From Echinicola salinicaeni (GTDB lineage Bacteria > Bacteroidota > Bacteroidia > Cytophagales > Cyclobacteriaceae): a DNA stretch of 64,000 bases. Location: positions 186,001 through 250,000 of the forward strand of contig NZ_JACODZ010000007.1 of NCBI RefSeq assembly GCF_014280965.1, in the 5' to 3' direction. Positions 35,586-44,020 of this stretch are shown one piece after another (the first letter of the stretch is position 1; every line of letters begins with the position of its first letter). The position numbers and the translations under genes were made by a program. The notes under the pieces were generated by a model. It was given only the letters and a program-made list of their open reading frames with translations, ran no database searches and was not told the origin of the DNA.

Positions 35586-35776
35586 CTGGGTGAATAAACA
35601 ACTTTCGTTACGCTGTAATTGAGCTGGATATTCGTAATTAAAACACTTAACAGTTAAAATTGGAGGAAAATCCTCTTAATCATAAACTCTCTAATCACTT
35701 TATTAAGCGCATAGTTCCCTAAACAAAACATAACTGACTAATTTCCAGTGTATTTAACAAAAATTAACATAGGACC

Positions 35777-35846
35777 TACGAAATTAATCGTAGTATTTTT
35801 TGAATTACGAAAAACATCGTATACATTTATTACGAAATAAATCGTA
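35777..35846 (+). promoter_or_regulatory. Triple operator of the BlaI-type repressor
   Basis: Three copies of the dyad TACGA-N6-TCGTA occur at 35777-35792, 35806-35821 and 35831-35846, start-to-start spacings 29 and 25 bp. All three arms are perfect and the spacers are A/T-rich. The last ends 10 bp before the repressor start codon, a position that fits autorepression. BlaI/MecI proteins bind TACA/TGTA-type dyads, so these are the probable binding sites. Confidence 0.8.
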
Positions 35847-35856
35847 GTAGAAACAA

Positions 35857-36231
35857 ATGAGATATAAACCAACAGATGCTGAACTTGAAATCCTTTCTAT
35901 TCTATGGGACAAGGAAGAGGCAAGTGTAAGGGAAGTTCATGACATCCTAAGCCAAACCAAAGAAACTGGCTATACCACTACGCTAAAAACTATGCAAATC
36001 ATGTTTTCTAAGGGTTTGCTTACCAGATCAGAACAAGGTAGAAGTCACCTCTATATGCCTGCTATTACAGAGAAGGAAACACAAAATTCCCTATTAAGCA
36101 GTTTTATGGATTCGACTTTTGGCGGCTCGGCGAAGAAACTCATCATGAGAGCAATTGGTCAGAGCAATCCTTCAAAGGAAGAAATCAATGAAATCCGACA
36201 ACTACTTAATGAACTAGAAAACAAGCAATAA
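35857..36231 (+). CDS. BlaI/MecI/CopY family transcriptional repressor
   Basis: 124 residues. The winged-helix domain is recognisable from PTDAELEILSILWDKEEASVREVHDIL, TTLKTMQIMFSKGLLTR and the C-terminal dimerisation helices. In this family the repressor is cleaved or released when a partner M56 membrane protease senses a signal. That partner is the next gene, whose ATG overlaps this stop codon by one base. Three TACGA/TCGTA dyads stand directly upstream. Target genes beyond this operon are unknown; no beta-lactamase or copper gene is near. Confidence 0.93.
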   Translation: MRYKPTDAELEILSILWDKEEASVREVHDILSQTKETGYTTTLKTMQIMFSKGLLTRSEQGRSHLYMPAITEKETQNSLLSSFMDSTFGGSAKKLIMRAIGQSNPSKEEINEIRQLLNELENKQ

Positions 36232-38153
36232 TGGAATTTATCAATGAACTTATCCACGAGGAATACATTGAAGCAATTGGCTGGACCTTGTTGCATTCTA
36301 CTTGGCAAATAGTAACAGTGAGCTTATTGCTTTGGCTCATATTAAAATTCACCAAAAGCAAATCCTCAAATTTCAGGTATTTTGCCGGTATTGGATCATT
36401 GATCATCATCACCTTTGCCAGTATCTGGACCTTCACCCTTGTTTTGAAAATCCCTCAGGAACATGCTTCCCAAAGCAGTGCCATATTAATAAACAATGAA
36501 TACAACTTCACTACAGTCGCTAACTCAACTGAGCCTACCGTAGTTAATGGAGAGTCTAAGGGAATATTAGACCGAGTTTGGTACTCCCGTATGGAAGCAC
36601 TATTACCAACCATTGTCAATCTTTGGTTATTGGGTGCATTATTTTATTTGGTCAAATTATCGGGAAGTCTTTTTGACCTGAGAAATTTACACAAAAAGCA
36701 CAACCAAGAAGTTCCAGACCAATTGGTCAAAAGAGTCAACAGCATGATTGCTGCTATGGAATTTTACAGAAAAGTCAAGGTCTTAAAGAGCAGCCTGGTT
36801 CATGTCCCCATCACCTATGGCGTTATCAAACCAGTTATTCTCATCCCTGCTGGCTTACTTTTCAATACCACCCCACAACAACTGGAGGCCATTATAGCGC
36901 ATGAATTAGCCCATATCAAACGCTATGATTACTTGATAAACATCCTCCAACACTGCTTGGAAATTTTCTTCTTTTTTCACCCTTGCTTCTGGTGGATCAA
37001 CGAAGTAGTCAGGACAGAAAGAGAAAACGCATGTGACGATGTGGTGCTAGACTTGGGCTTCACACCACAGGAATTGGCTCATGGCTTAGCAGAAGTAGCT
37101 GAACATGCCCATGCATCAACTCCAGAAATGGCATTGGCTGCAACAGGCCCGCAAAACCATACATTAAACAGAATAAAAAGAATACTAGGGCTACAAACCC
37201 CTAAAGAAAAACTTTCACCCTTAATCTCCCTTACTATGTTAGTTTCACTTATGGTCAGCGCTTCACTTGTTATGGGAGCAATCCCCAGTGAAGAAAACCT
37301 GCTATCAAATGATTACCTTTTAACGGACCTCAAGAGCAAAACTATAGTCAAAGCCTGGCATTTCCCTTGTCCTGATGAAGTCAATGAGCAAAATATAAAT
37401 ATTAAAAGCGCAATTAAAACAACCAAAAACACATCTGAAAGCGGAAACAAAAACAGCAAAATCATTCTCCAAAGAGAAAATGATTATGAAATAGAAATCA
37501 TCTCCAATAGGGAGAAACAGCCCTTGGTTAAGATCAATAAAAGAGTCATCCATACCAATACGGTAGACAGTGACACCGTACCCAATAAGGTAGTGATCAA
37601 TAATTCAATAAACGCGGATGACCCAATGCCTGTACTGGAATTGAGTCCAGTCCCACAAATGGATGTACAGATTCCCCCTATGCCTCCAATGCCACCTATG
37701 GAAGGAATAGAATTCGTTCCTCCCCTTCCTGAGATCCAGTTAGAAATTACCGAAGAAGCCAGCAAAATTAGTGAAATAGCAATTGAACTTGCTCAAATGG
37801 AAATGGACACCAGCATCATGGATGTTCAGAGAAAAAAAGAATTAGAGCAGGAGCTAAAAAAAGTTGAGGCTAAGATGGAAGTTAAGGCTCAGGTCATGGA
37901 AGAAAAAATGGCTGAATGGGAGAAAAAACATAGTAAGTCCATGAAGGAATGGGAAGCCAAAATGGAAGCTTGGAACAAGAAAATGGAAGCCAAGCAAGCC
38001 GATTGGGAAACAGCTTACGCTCCCAAAATGGAGGAGTTCCAGAAAAAGATGGAAAATTGGGAAAGAGAAAACGAGCCGAAAATCAAAGAGTTTGAAGAAA
38101 AGATGAAGGCTTGGGAAAAAAGACAGCTGGAAAGACAAGCTGAAATAGAATAA
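36231..38153 (+). CDS. M56 (BlaR1-like) membrane metallopeptidase with long charged tail
   Basis: 640 residues. Four membrane helices lie in residues 1-350. The zinc protease motif HELAH is at 224-228, followed by the third-ligand region VRTERENACDDVVLDLG, both intact. In place of the penicillin-binding domain of BlaR1 there is a TonB-like Pro/Met-rich stretch (QIPPMPPMPPMEG near 485) and a roughly 120-residue coiled coil that repeats an 11-residue W-E-x-K-M pattern. It is the sensor-protease partner of the BlaI-type repressor. The signal is unknown; the tail suggests it does not sense beta-lactams by acylation. Confidence 0.9.
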   Translation: MEFINELIHEEYIEAIGWTLLHSTWQIVTVSLLLWLILKFTKSKSSNFRYFAGIGSLIIITFASIWTFTLVLKIPQEHASQSSAILINNEYNFTTVANSTEPTVVNGESKGILDRVWYSRMEALLPTIVNLWLLGALFYLVKLSGSLFDLRNLHKKHNQEVPDQLVKRVNSMIAAMEFYRKVKVLKSSLVHVPITYGVIKPVILIPAGLLFNTTPQQLEAIIAHELAHIKRYDYLINILQHCLEIFFFFHPCFWWINEVVRTERENACDDVVLDLGFTPQELAHGLAEVAEHAHASTPEMALAATGPQNHTLNRIKRILGLQTPKEKLSPLISLTMLVSLMVSASLVMGAIPSEENLLSNDYLLTDLKSKTIVKAWHFPCPDEVNEQNINIKSAIKTTKNTSESGNKNSKIILQRENDYEIEIISNREKQPLVKINKRVIHTNTVDSDTVPNKVVINNSINADDPMPVLELSPVPQMDVQIPPMPPMPPMEGIEFVPPLPEIQLEITEEASKISEIAIELAQMEMDTSIMDVQRKKELEQELKKVEAKMEVKAQVMEEKMAEWEKKHSKSMKEWEAKMEAWNKKMEAKQADWETAYAPKMEEFQKKMENWERENEPKIKEFEEKMKAWEKRQLERQAEIE

Positions 38154-38180
38154 AAAACCAATCACTTTTTACATTAGCCA

Positions 38181-38229
38181 AAAGAAACCGCAGCAAATTC
38201 AAATGAAAATTACTGCGGTTCTTTTTTTT
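38181..38229. terminator. Bidirectional terminator between the M56 gene and thrC
   Basis: ACCGCAG and CTGCGGT form the core stem, extended by A/T pairs with one bulge; T8 follows on the plus strand and an A-rich tract lies on the other side. It lies between the two converging stop codons and touches the thrC stop. Confidence 0.7.
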
Positions 38230-39523
38230 ATTTCTTAGCTAATAAATAAGCTTTAAATGCATTAAAGTCATTCTCTAGAGGAGAAACCTTTTTCACTCCA
38301 TCCAAGAAGGCCGAAAGTCTTTCAGGCAAAACCACCTTCTCCTGATGCACCTCTTCAACCACATCCCTGAACTTACCAGGATGAGCTGTTTCAAGGAAAA
38401 TACCAGTAACTTCTCCATTTTCTTCCATCCATTCCTTCAAGCCCAAATAGGCCACTGCCCCATGGGGATCCATCAAGTAGCCTGTCTTCTCTTTTACTTC
38501 CCTCATGGCCTCTCGGGTAGTTTCATCATCATAAAAACAACCCTTGACCATAGACTTCAATAAGTCCTCATCATTACCATAAAGGGCCAGTAATCTATAG
38601 AAATTACTTGGATTGCCTACATCCATACTATTACTGATGGTCTGAAGAGAAGGGCGTGGTTTAAACGATACTCCCTTAAGATAATCTGGCACTACTTTAT
38701 TGACATTTGTTGCCGCAACAAACTTGGCTATAGGCAAGCCCATGCGCTCTGCAAGCATCCCCGCAGCTATATTTCCAAAATTGCCACTAGGCACCGAAAA
38801 AGTCACATTCTTTGTTCCTTTAGGCAACTGCGAATAGGCATAGAAATAATACAAACACTGCGGAATCCAACGAGCAATATTGATGGAATTCGCTGAGGTC
38901 AACAACATCTTTTCGTTAAGCTCCTTATCTAAGAAAGCCTCTTTTACCATGCGTTGACAATCATCAAAAACACCATCTACTTCAAGGGCAAAAACATTTT
39001 CTCCCAAAGTGGTAAACTGCTGTTCTTGCAATGCACTTACTTTACCAGATGGATAAAGGATAATTACTTCCACACCGGGTACCTTATAAAATCCATTGGC
39101 TACAGCACTTCCTGTATCACCGGAGGTAGCTACCAATACCCTTACTTTTTCCTCTCCTACCAAAAGACTCATCAGCTTGGAGCAAAAACGTGCACCGAAA
39201 TCTTTAAAGGCCAATGTTGGGCCATGAAACAACTCTAAACTATAAACATTATCCTCCACCTTAACCAATGGAGCATCAAAAGAAAGCGTGTGATCAACCA
39301 ACTCTTTCACCTGAACATCATCAAGGTCATTTCCAAATATCTTCCCTATCACCTCGTAGCCGATTTCTTTAAAAGGCATCCCATGAAGGCTTTCAAAAAA
39401 CGATGTTGATAACTGAGGAATTTCTTCCGGCATATACAAGCCTTGGTCTGGCGCCAAACCTTTGATAACGGCTTCTTTCAGGGATACCTGATGTTCTTTA
39501 TTATTGGTACTATAAAACTTCAT
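38228..39523 (-). CDS. thrC: Threonine synthase
   Basis: 431 residues from the ATG at 39523 (MKFYSTNN), the usual family N-terminus; upstream in-frame codons to 39559 lie inside thrB. PLP lysine is in GPTLAFKDFGARF; ATSGDTGSAVANGF and SVPSGNFGNIAAGMLAERMG bind phosphate and cofactor. It converts O-phosphohomoserine to threonine. It overlaps thrB by 14 bp as last gene of the thrABC operon. Confidence 0.96.
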   Translation of the reverse strand: MKFYSTNNKEHQVSLKEAVIKGLAPDQGLYMPEEIPQLSTSFFESLHGMPFKEIGYEVIGKIFGNDLDDVQVKELVDHTLSFDAPLVKVEDNVYSLELFHGPTLAFKDFGARFCSKLMSLLVGEEKVRVLVATSGDTGSAVANGFYKVPGVEVIILYPSGKVSALQEQQFTTLGENVFALEVDGVFDDCQRMVKEAFLDKELNEKMLLTSANSINIARWIPQCLYYFYAYSQLPKGTKNVTFSVPSGNFGNIAAGMLAERMGLPIAKFVAATNVNKVVPDYLKGVSFKPRPSLQTISNSMDVGNPSNFYRLLALYGNDEDLLKSMVKGCFYDDETTREAMREVKEKTGYLMDPHGAVAYLGLKEWMEENGEVTGIFLETAHPGKFRDVVEEVHQEKVVLPERLSAFLDGVKKVSPLENDFNAFKAYLLAKK

Positions 39524-40460
39524 TCTTCGATTCATTGATAAGGTAAGCTCCACGAACATTTACTGCAGAGACATACAAGTCCACTTCTAATCCTATTTTA
39601 CTGAAAACTTCCTGACAAATCTCACTTGCCTTCTGGGCAATTTCCCGACTTGGAGAAAGAATAAACGTGGTTGGTCCAGAACCTGAAATCCCAGAACCTA
39701 GCGCCCCAGCATCTTTGATGGCCTCTTTGATCTCATCGAAACCTGGAATCAACACAGACCTGGAAGGCTCTGCAATCACATCCTGAAGAGACCTACTGAT
39801 CAAGCCCATATCTTCCTGGAAAAGTCCTGCAACCAAACCTGCTATATTACCCGACTGAATAATGGCATCCTTCAAAGAAACCTGTTGACGCAGCACACTC
39901 CTGGAATCAGCAGTGTTCAACTCAAAATGAGGATGAACCAAGGTACAATACAAACCTTCCGGCACATGTAGCCTTGTCACATCCAATGGCTTATAGCTCC
40001 TGATCAAAACAAATCCTCCCAAAAGAGATGGAGCGACATTATCCGCATGTTCTGCTCCACAGGCAACTCCTTCAGCCTTCATGGCAAAAGGCAGTAAATC
40101 CTTTTTCCCCAAGGGCTCTCCCAGCAAACTGTTGGCTGCGACCAGCGCTGCAACAGAACTCGCAGCACTTGAGCCCATCCCGCTTCCCAAAGGCAAGCCC
40201 TTGGAAAGACTTATTTCAATCCCTCCTTCAAATCCAATATGATCAACGAAAGCTTGAATAGCCACGCTACAAGTATTATTCTCTGATTCATAAGGTAGCC
40301 TACCGCCATCTCCCTCAATACTCACTACCCTTACTCCCGACTGTTCGGAAAGGGATACACTGACTTTATCACCAAGCTCCTCTACGGCAAAGCCCAAAAT
40401 ATCAAAACCACATGACACATTGGCCACAGTGGCCGGTGCAAATGCTGTTACCTTTTTCAT
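39510..40460 (-). CDS. thrB: Homoserine kinase
   Basis: 316 residues of the GHMP kinase family: FAPATVANVSCGFDILGFA at the N-terminus, the ATP loop LPLGSGMGSSAASSVAAL, and GSGISGSGPTTFIL near the C-terminus. It phosphorylates homoserine. Its ATG overlaps the thrA stop in an ATGA junction (40457-40460), and it overlaps thrC by 14 bp, so the three proteins are probably made by coupled translation. Confidence 0.97.
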   Translation of the reverse strand: MKKVTAFAPATVANVSCGFDILGFAVEELGDKVSVSLSEQSGVRVVSIEGDGGRLPYESENNTCSVAIQAFVDHIGFEGGIEISLSKGLPLGSGMGSSAASSVAALVAANSLLGEPLGKKDLLPFAMKAEGVACGAEHADNVAPSLLGGFVLIRSYKPLDVTRLHVPEGLYCTLVHPHFELNTADSRSVLRQQVSLKDAIIQSGNIAGLVAGLFQEDMGLISRSLQDVIAEPSRSVLIPGFDEIKEAIKDAGALGSGISGSGPTTFILSPSREIAQKASEICQEVFSKIGLEVDLYVSAVNVRGAYLINESKNEVL

Positions 40461-42904
40461 CTTGAATAGTTACCTAATCTGATTATATCTGCAAAAACCC
40501 CAGCAGCAGTCACATCTGCTCCGGCACCAGGGCCCCTTACGATCATTGGGAAGTCATTATACCGCTCTGTGGTAAACAATATCATATTGTCACTACCTTT
40601 CAAGGTATAAAAAGGATGCTCATTGCTTAATGAATTCAAGCCTACTTTTGCCTTGCCATTCTCTAGGGTAGCCATAAACCTCAATTTCTCCCCCTTTGCA
40701 TTCGCCTCATCCAATAACTCCTGGAAATGTCTATCGTGGTTTTTCAGCTTAGTAAAAAACTCCTCCACTGAGGCAGCATCTACACAATCCGCTGGCACCA
40801 TGCTCTGCACTTCAATATCTTCAAAATGCAATTCTTGACCCGCTTCACGGCCCAAGATCAAAATCTTCCTGGCCACATCCATTCCACTGAGATCATCTCT
40901 TGGATCTGGCTCAGTATAGCCTTTTTCCTTAGCTTGTCTTACCACTTCGCTGAAAGGCATCCCCTTTTCCAATTCACTGAATATATAATTCATGGAACCA
41001 CTTAGTACTGCCTCAATCCTGTGAACATGGTCCCCGCTAAGCATCAAGTCCTGCAAAGTATTGATCACTGGCAATCCAGCAGCAACATTGGTTTCATAAA
41101 AGAACCTTACCCCTCTTTGTCCCGCCAACTTCTTCAGTTGCTTGTACTTCTCCAATGAACCAGAATTGGCTTTTTTATTAGGAGTCACAATCCCCACCTT
41201 GGCATCCAAAATCCGGTCATAAACATCTGCTACATCCTGACTGGCAGTACAATCAACCAACACAGAATTGGAAAAATTCATCTCGCTCATCGTACCAATA
41301 AACTTGTCCAGATCCATAGGCATATCCTTTTCATCTGGCGGCCCAACCGTCTTCAGATCGAAGCCGTCTTCATGGAATTTCATAAACCTGGAATTGGCCA
41401 TTCCGTGAATTTGAATATCAAGCATATTTTCTTCACGTAGGTTATTTAATTGGTTATCGATCATCTTGATCAAAGCTTTTCCAATAAGACCAACACCTAC
41501 TAAGAACACGTGCAACACTTTAAAATCAGATAAGAAGAACGCCTCGTGCAAAGCGTTAAGGGCTTTTTGCAAATCAGCTTGCGAAATCACAGCTGAAATA
41601 TTAAGCTCTGAACTTCCTTGGGCAATAGCTGCTACATTCACATTATTTCTTCCCAAGGCTTGGAACATTCTTCCACTAGTACCCGGGTTGTGTTGCATCT
41701 TTTCACCAACCACTGCAATAACGGCCATATTAGGCACAACCTGCACTTCGTCCATCTCTCCACTTTGGATTTCATACCTGAACTCCTCTTCTATCAACGC
41801 CTTGGCCCGAGCAGCATCCCTAGAAGCGATTGCCACGCAAATACTGTGTTCCGAAGAAGCCTGACTGATCAATACGATATTAATTCCTGCATTGGCCAAA
41901 GTCCCAAAAAAGCGCTGACTTACACCTACTACCTCTACAAGACCAGGTCCTTGTAGGTTTAAGATGGAAATATTACCCATCGAAGAAATCCCCTTGATGA
42001 TTTTTCCTTCACCAGCATCATTACTGATTTTAGTACCTTCTTCTTCAGGATTGAATGTGTTTTTTATGTAAATAGGTATATCTGCCTTCATTGCAGGTTG
42101 CATGGTAGCAGGGAATACAACTTTGGCCCCGAAGTGAGAAAGCTCCATGGCCTCATTATAACTTAGCTGGGGAATGGTAAAGGCTGTATACACCAATTTA
42201 GGATCTGCGGTCATTACCCCAGAAACATCAGTCCATATCTCCAACTGTTCTGACTTTAGGGCAGCAGCGAAAATGGCTGCAGTATAATCAGAACCACTTC
42301 TTCCTACTGTGGTTGTTTCACCTTTTAGCGTAGAACCTATGAATCCAGTGATCACCTTAATACCAGTATGCTTTTTAAAATAAGCATCAATCAATTCATT
42401 GGTCGTTTCAAAATCCACTTTGGCATTGCCAAATCGATCGTTAGTTTTAACAAGATCCCTGGCATCAACATAAACAGCTTCTTTGCCTTTTGCTTGAAGC
42501 CCTGCTGTCAAAATAAAATTGGACAACCTTTCTCCAAAACTCAAAACATAATCCATGGTCCTATCAGAGCATTCCTTGATCAAGTAAATCCCATGGAACA
42601 GGTCTCCCAGCTCATTGAACCTCACCTTTACAAAAGTCAAGGCTGTTGACTGCTGCTGAACTGGCACCAGTTTTTTTACAATGTCCAAATGCCTTTTCTC
42701 CAATTCCTGAAGGATAGTATGATAGCTTTCTTCACTATCTTGGGCAATTGAAGCACATTGAAGTAATTGCTCAGTAACCCCACCAAAGGCTGAGAATACA
42801 AGGGCAAAGTCCTCAGTTTTTGATTTGTTTTCGATTATTGAAAATACCTTTTCGATATTTTCAATATTAGCGATGGATGAGCCTCCAAATTTTAATATTT
42901 TCAT
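40457..42904 (-). CDS. thrA: Bifunctional aspartokinase/homoserine dehydrogenase I
   Basis: 815 residues, near the 820 of E. coli ThrA. Residues 1-290 are aspartokinase (KFGGSSIANIENI, SFGERLSNFIL, TVGRSGSDYTAAIFAAAL), about 310-455 are paired ACT domains for threonine feedback, and about 463-815 are homoserine dehydrogenase (LVGVGLIGKALIKMI for NAD(P), TPNKKANSGSLEKY, GSMNYIFSELEKGM, GYTEPDPRDDLSGMDVARK). First and third steps of the threonine branch in one chain. First structural gene of thrABC. A Thr/Ile-rich leader ORF at 42999-43124 suggests attenuation control. Confidence 0.97.
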   Translation of the reverse strand: MKILKFGGSSIANIENIEKVFSIIENKSKTEDFALVFSAFGGVTEQLLQCASIAQDSEESYHTILQELEKRHLDIVKKLVPVQQQSTALTFVKVRFNELGDLFHGIYLIKECSDRTMDYVLSFGERLSNFILTAGLQAKGKEAVYVDARDLVKTNDRFGNAKVDFETTNELIDAYFKKHTGIKVITGFIGSTLKGETTTVGRSGSDYTAAIFAAALKSEQLEIWTDVSGVMTADPKLVYTAFTIPQLSYNEAMELSHFGAKVVFPATMQPAMKADIPIYIKNTFNPEEEGTKISNDAGEGKIIKGISSMGNISILNLQGPGLVEVVGVSQRFFGTLANAGINIVLISQASSEHSICVAIASRDAARAKALIEEEFRYEIQSGEMDEVQVVPNMAVIAVVGEKMQHNPGTSGRMFQALGRNNVNVAAIAQGSSELNISAVISQADLQKALNALHEAFFLSDFKVLHVFLVGVGLIGKALIKMIDNQLNNLREENMLDIQIHGMANSRFMKFHEDGFDLKTVGPPDEKDMPMDLDKFIGTMSEMNFSNSVLVDCTASQDVADVYDRILDAKVGIVTPNKKANSGSLEKYKQLKKLAGQRGVRFFYETNVAAGLPVINTLQDLMLSGDHVHRIEAVLSGSMNYIFSELEKGMPFSEVVRQAKEKGYTEPDPRDDLSGMDVARKILILGREAGQELHFEDIEVQSMVPADCVDAASVEEFFTKLKNHDRHFQELLDEANAKGEKLRFMATLENGKAKVGLNSLSNEHPFYTLKGSDNMILFTTERYNDFPMIVRGPGAGADVTAAGVFADIIRLGNYSR

Positions 42905-43007
42905 AAAAATGAATGATTTTTAATGGCTTGTTTCTTAATGGATCTGAAGGTCCATAATGGACCGTTAATATGCGGCAATATAATAGATAGACACGGGATT
43001 ACCCCGT
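42904..43007 (-). promoter_or_regulatory. Leader hairpins between the thr leader peptide and thrA
   Basis: Three small dyads follow the leader ORF. First, ACGGG/CCCGT at 42993-43007, with the leader stop codon in its loop region. Second, GGTCCA-TAA-TGGACC at 42949-42963. Third, TAAAAAT/ATTTTTA at 42904-42922, ending at the thrA start codon. None ends in a long T-tract, so a classical terminator is not obvious; control at translation initiation is an alternative. Strength of the structures was not computed. Confidence 0.4.
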
Positions 43008-43124
43008 AATGGTGCTCGTAAAAATGGTTCGAGTAATGATGGTAAAAAAAGCTACACAGTCATTCACCTGCTGAGTAGCAGTAAGCGTAGAGATTGTATT
43101 TTTTTTGACTGTGCTAAACATCAT
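42999..43124 (-). CDS. thrL: Candidate thr operon leader peptide
   Basis: A 41-codon frame from ATG at 43124 (second ATG at 43121) to TAA at 42999, 94 bp before thrA on the same strand. It has 11 threonine and 5 isoleucine codons. The last part reads TIITRTIFTSTITG, 6 Thr and 4 Ile in 13 residues just before the stop. That is the codon pattern of thr operon attenuators such as E. coli thrL, where ribosome stalling at Thr/Ile codons reports charged-tRNA levels. It is not homologous in sequence to E. coli ThrL except in this composition. The symbol is given by analogy. Confidence 0.75.
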   Translation of the reverse strand: MMFSTVKKNTISTLTATQQVNDCVAFFTIITRTIFTSTITG

Positions 43125-43418
43125 TTCTTTTTGATGGGACAATCTTACTCACAAATTTTCAATATCACAAATTTTACTTAGCAAACTACTAACAAAAAGC
43201 TTGTTTTTTTACTTTATCTACAAAACGAATCAACATAAATCGCAAAATATAATTTTAAAAAATGGCATATTACCCAAACTTTCACAAAATCGACACCAAA
43301 CAATTCACCCCCGATTACAATAAATTATTTACTCAACAAAAATGCCAATCCGAAAGAATTTATCATCATTATTTTTATTTTTAACCAGGATTATGCGTTG
43401 GGAATCTTTATAAGAACA
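43125..43418. other. Intergenic stretch without a recognised gene
   Basis: A/T-rich sequence upstream of the thr leader. It must hold the thr promoter on the minus strand, but no full TAnnTTTG with a -33 partner was convincing. No ORF with family features was seen on either strand. Confidence 0.5.
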
Positions 43419-43516
43419 GAAACTGCAAGAAAACCAGGCTGTTTGGAGATTGAGACATAGCATCGCTATGGTGAGATCGAAAACAGCAGCAAAGCGACTG
43501 ATTTTAAAGCAGTTTC
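43419..43516. repeat. Structured element with three nested inverted repeats
   Basis: Three pairs of arms nest inside one another: GAAACTGC (43419-43426) with GCAGTTTC (43509-43516), GCTGTTT (43438-43444) with AAACAGC (43481-43487), and CATAGC (43456-43461) with GCTATG (43465-43470). The stretch is richer in GC than the A/T-rich DNA around it, and carries no ORF. It looks like a REP/MITE-type intergenic repeat or a structured RNA; copy number elsewhere in the genome is the test. Confidence 0.5.
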
Positions 43517-43589
43517 AGATCGCAATAGATAGGCTAGTGCATATTTCGGGTTTAACTATTCAAATATTGTAAACAAAAACAAAGACGCT

Positions 43590-44009
43590 ATGAAACAGCT
43601 AAAACTGTCCTCATTACTTTTGATCCTCTTTTTAGGGTTTAGTTCTTGCAGCTCTGTATCAAACCTTAACCCATTAGACTTGCTCACAGGCAATAATTGG
43701 GTGCTCTCCTCCTTAATGGGTGGTGGCTTGGATATGTTTAGCGGAGCATTGCCATCGCTCAATTTTAGCGAAAACGGAGGTCTTACTGGATCTACAGGCT
43801 GTAATTCTTTCAACGGAAATTTTCAACTCAGCGGAACAGGCATCAACCTTGACCCTGGAGCCATGACCAGAAAAGCTTGTCCAGGAGATGGAGAAAACCA
43901 GTTTTTGAGTGCCCTAAAAAATGTATCCAAGTTTAAGGTAGCACAGGACAAGCTCACCCTTCTGGACGGAGCACAGGAACTGATGACTCTGATTCCTCAA
44001 AACAAGTAA
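43590..44009 (+). CDS. META (HslJ-like) domain lipoprotein
   Basis: 139 residues. The lipoprotein signal ends GFSSCSS. The mature part is a META domain, known by NWVLSSLMGG at its start, the conserved TGSTGCNSFNGNFQLSG and the MTRKACPG turn, ending with LTLLDGAQELMTLIP. META/HslJ proteins sit in the cell envelope; HslJ of E. coli is linked to novobiocin resistance, but the biochemical role is not known. It appears to be a single-gene unit, convergent with the Gre-like gene 11 bp on. Confidence 0.88.
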   Translation: MKQLKLSSLLLILFLGFSSCSSVSNLNPLDLLTGNNWVLSSLMGGGLDMFSGALPSLNFSENGGLTGSTGCNSFNGNFQLSGTGINLDPGAMTRKACPGDGENQFLSALKNVSKFKVAQDKLTLLDGAQELMTLIPQNK

Positions 44010-44020
44010 ACACAAGTGGG

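Noticed and set aside
37650-38150. Possible frameshift or low-complexity artefact at the end of the M56 gene
   Set aside because: The frame stays open with regular heptad-like repeats up to a stop just before a good terminator; codon use is normal.
37854-38165. Minus-strand frame of 103 residues, rich in Phe/Leu/Ser, opposite the M56 tail
   Set aside because: It is the complement of the repetitive Glu/Lys coiled coil; the apparent hydrophobic protein is an effect of the repeat.
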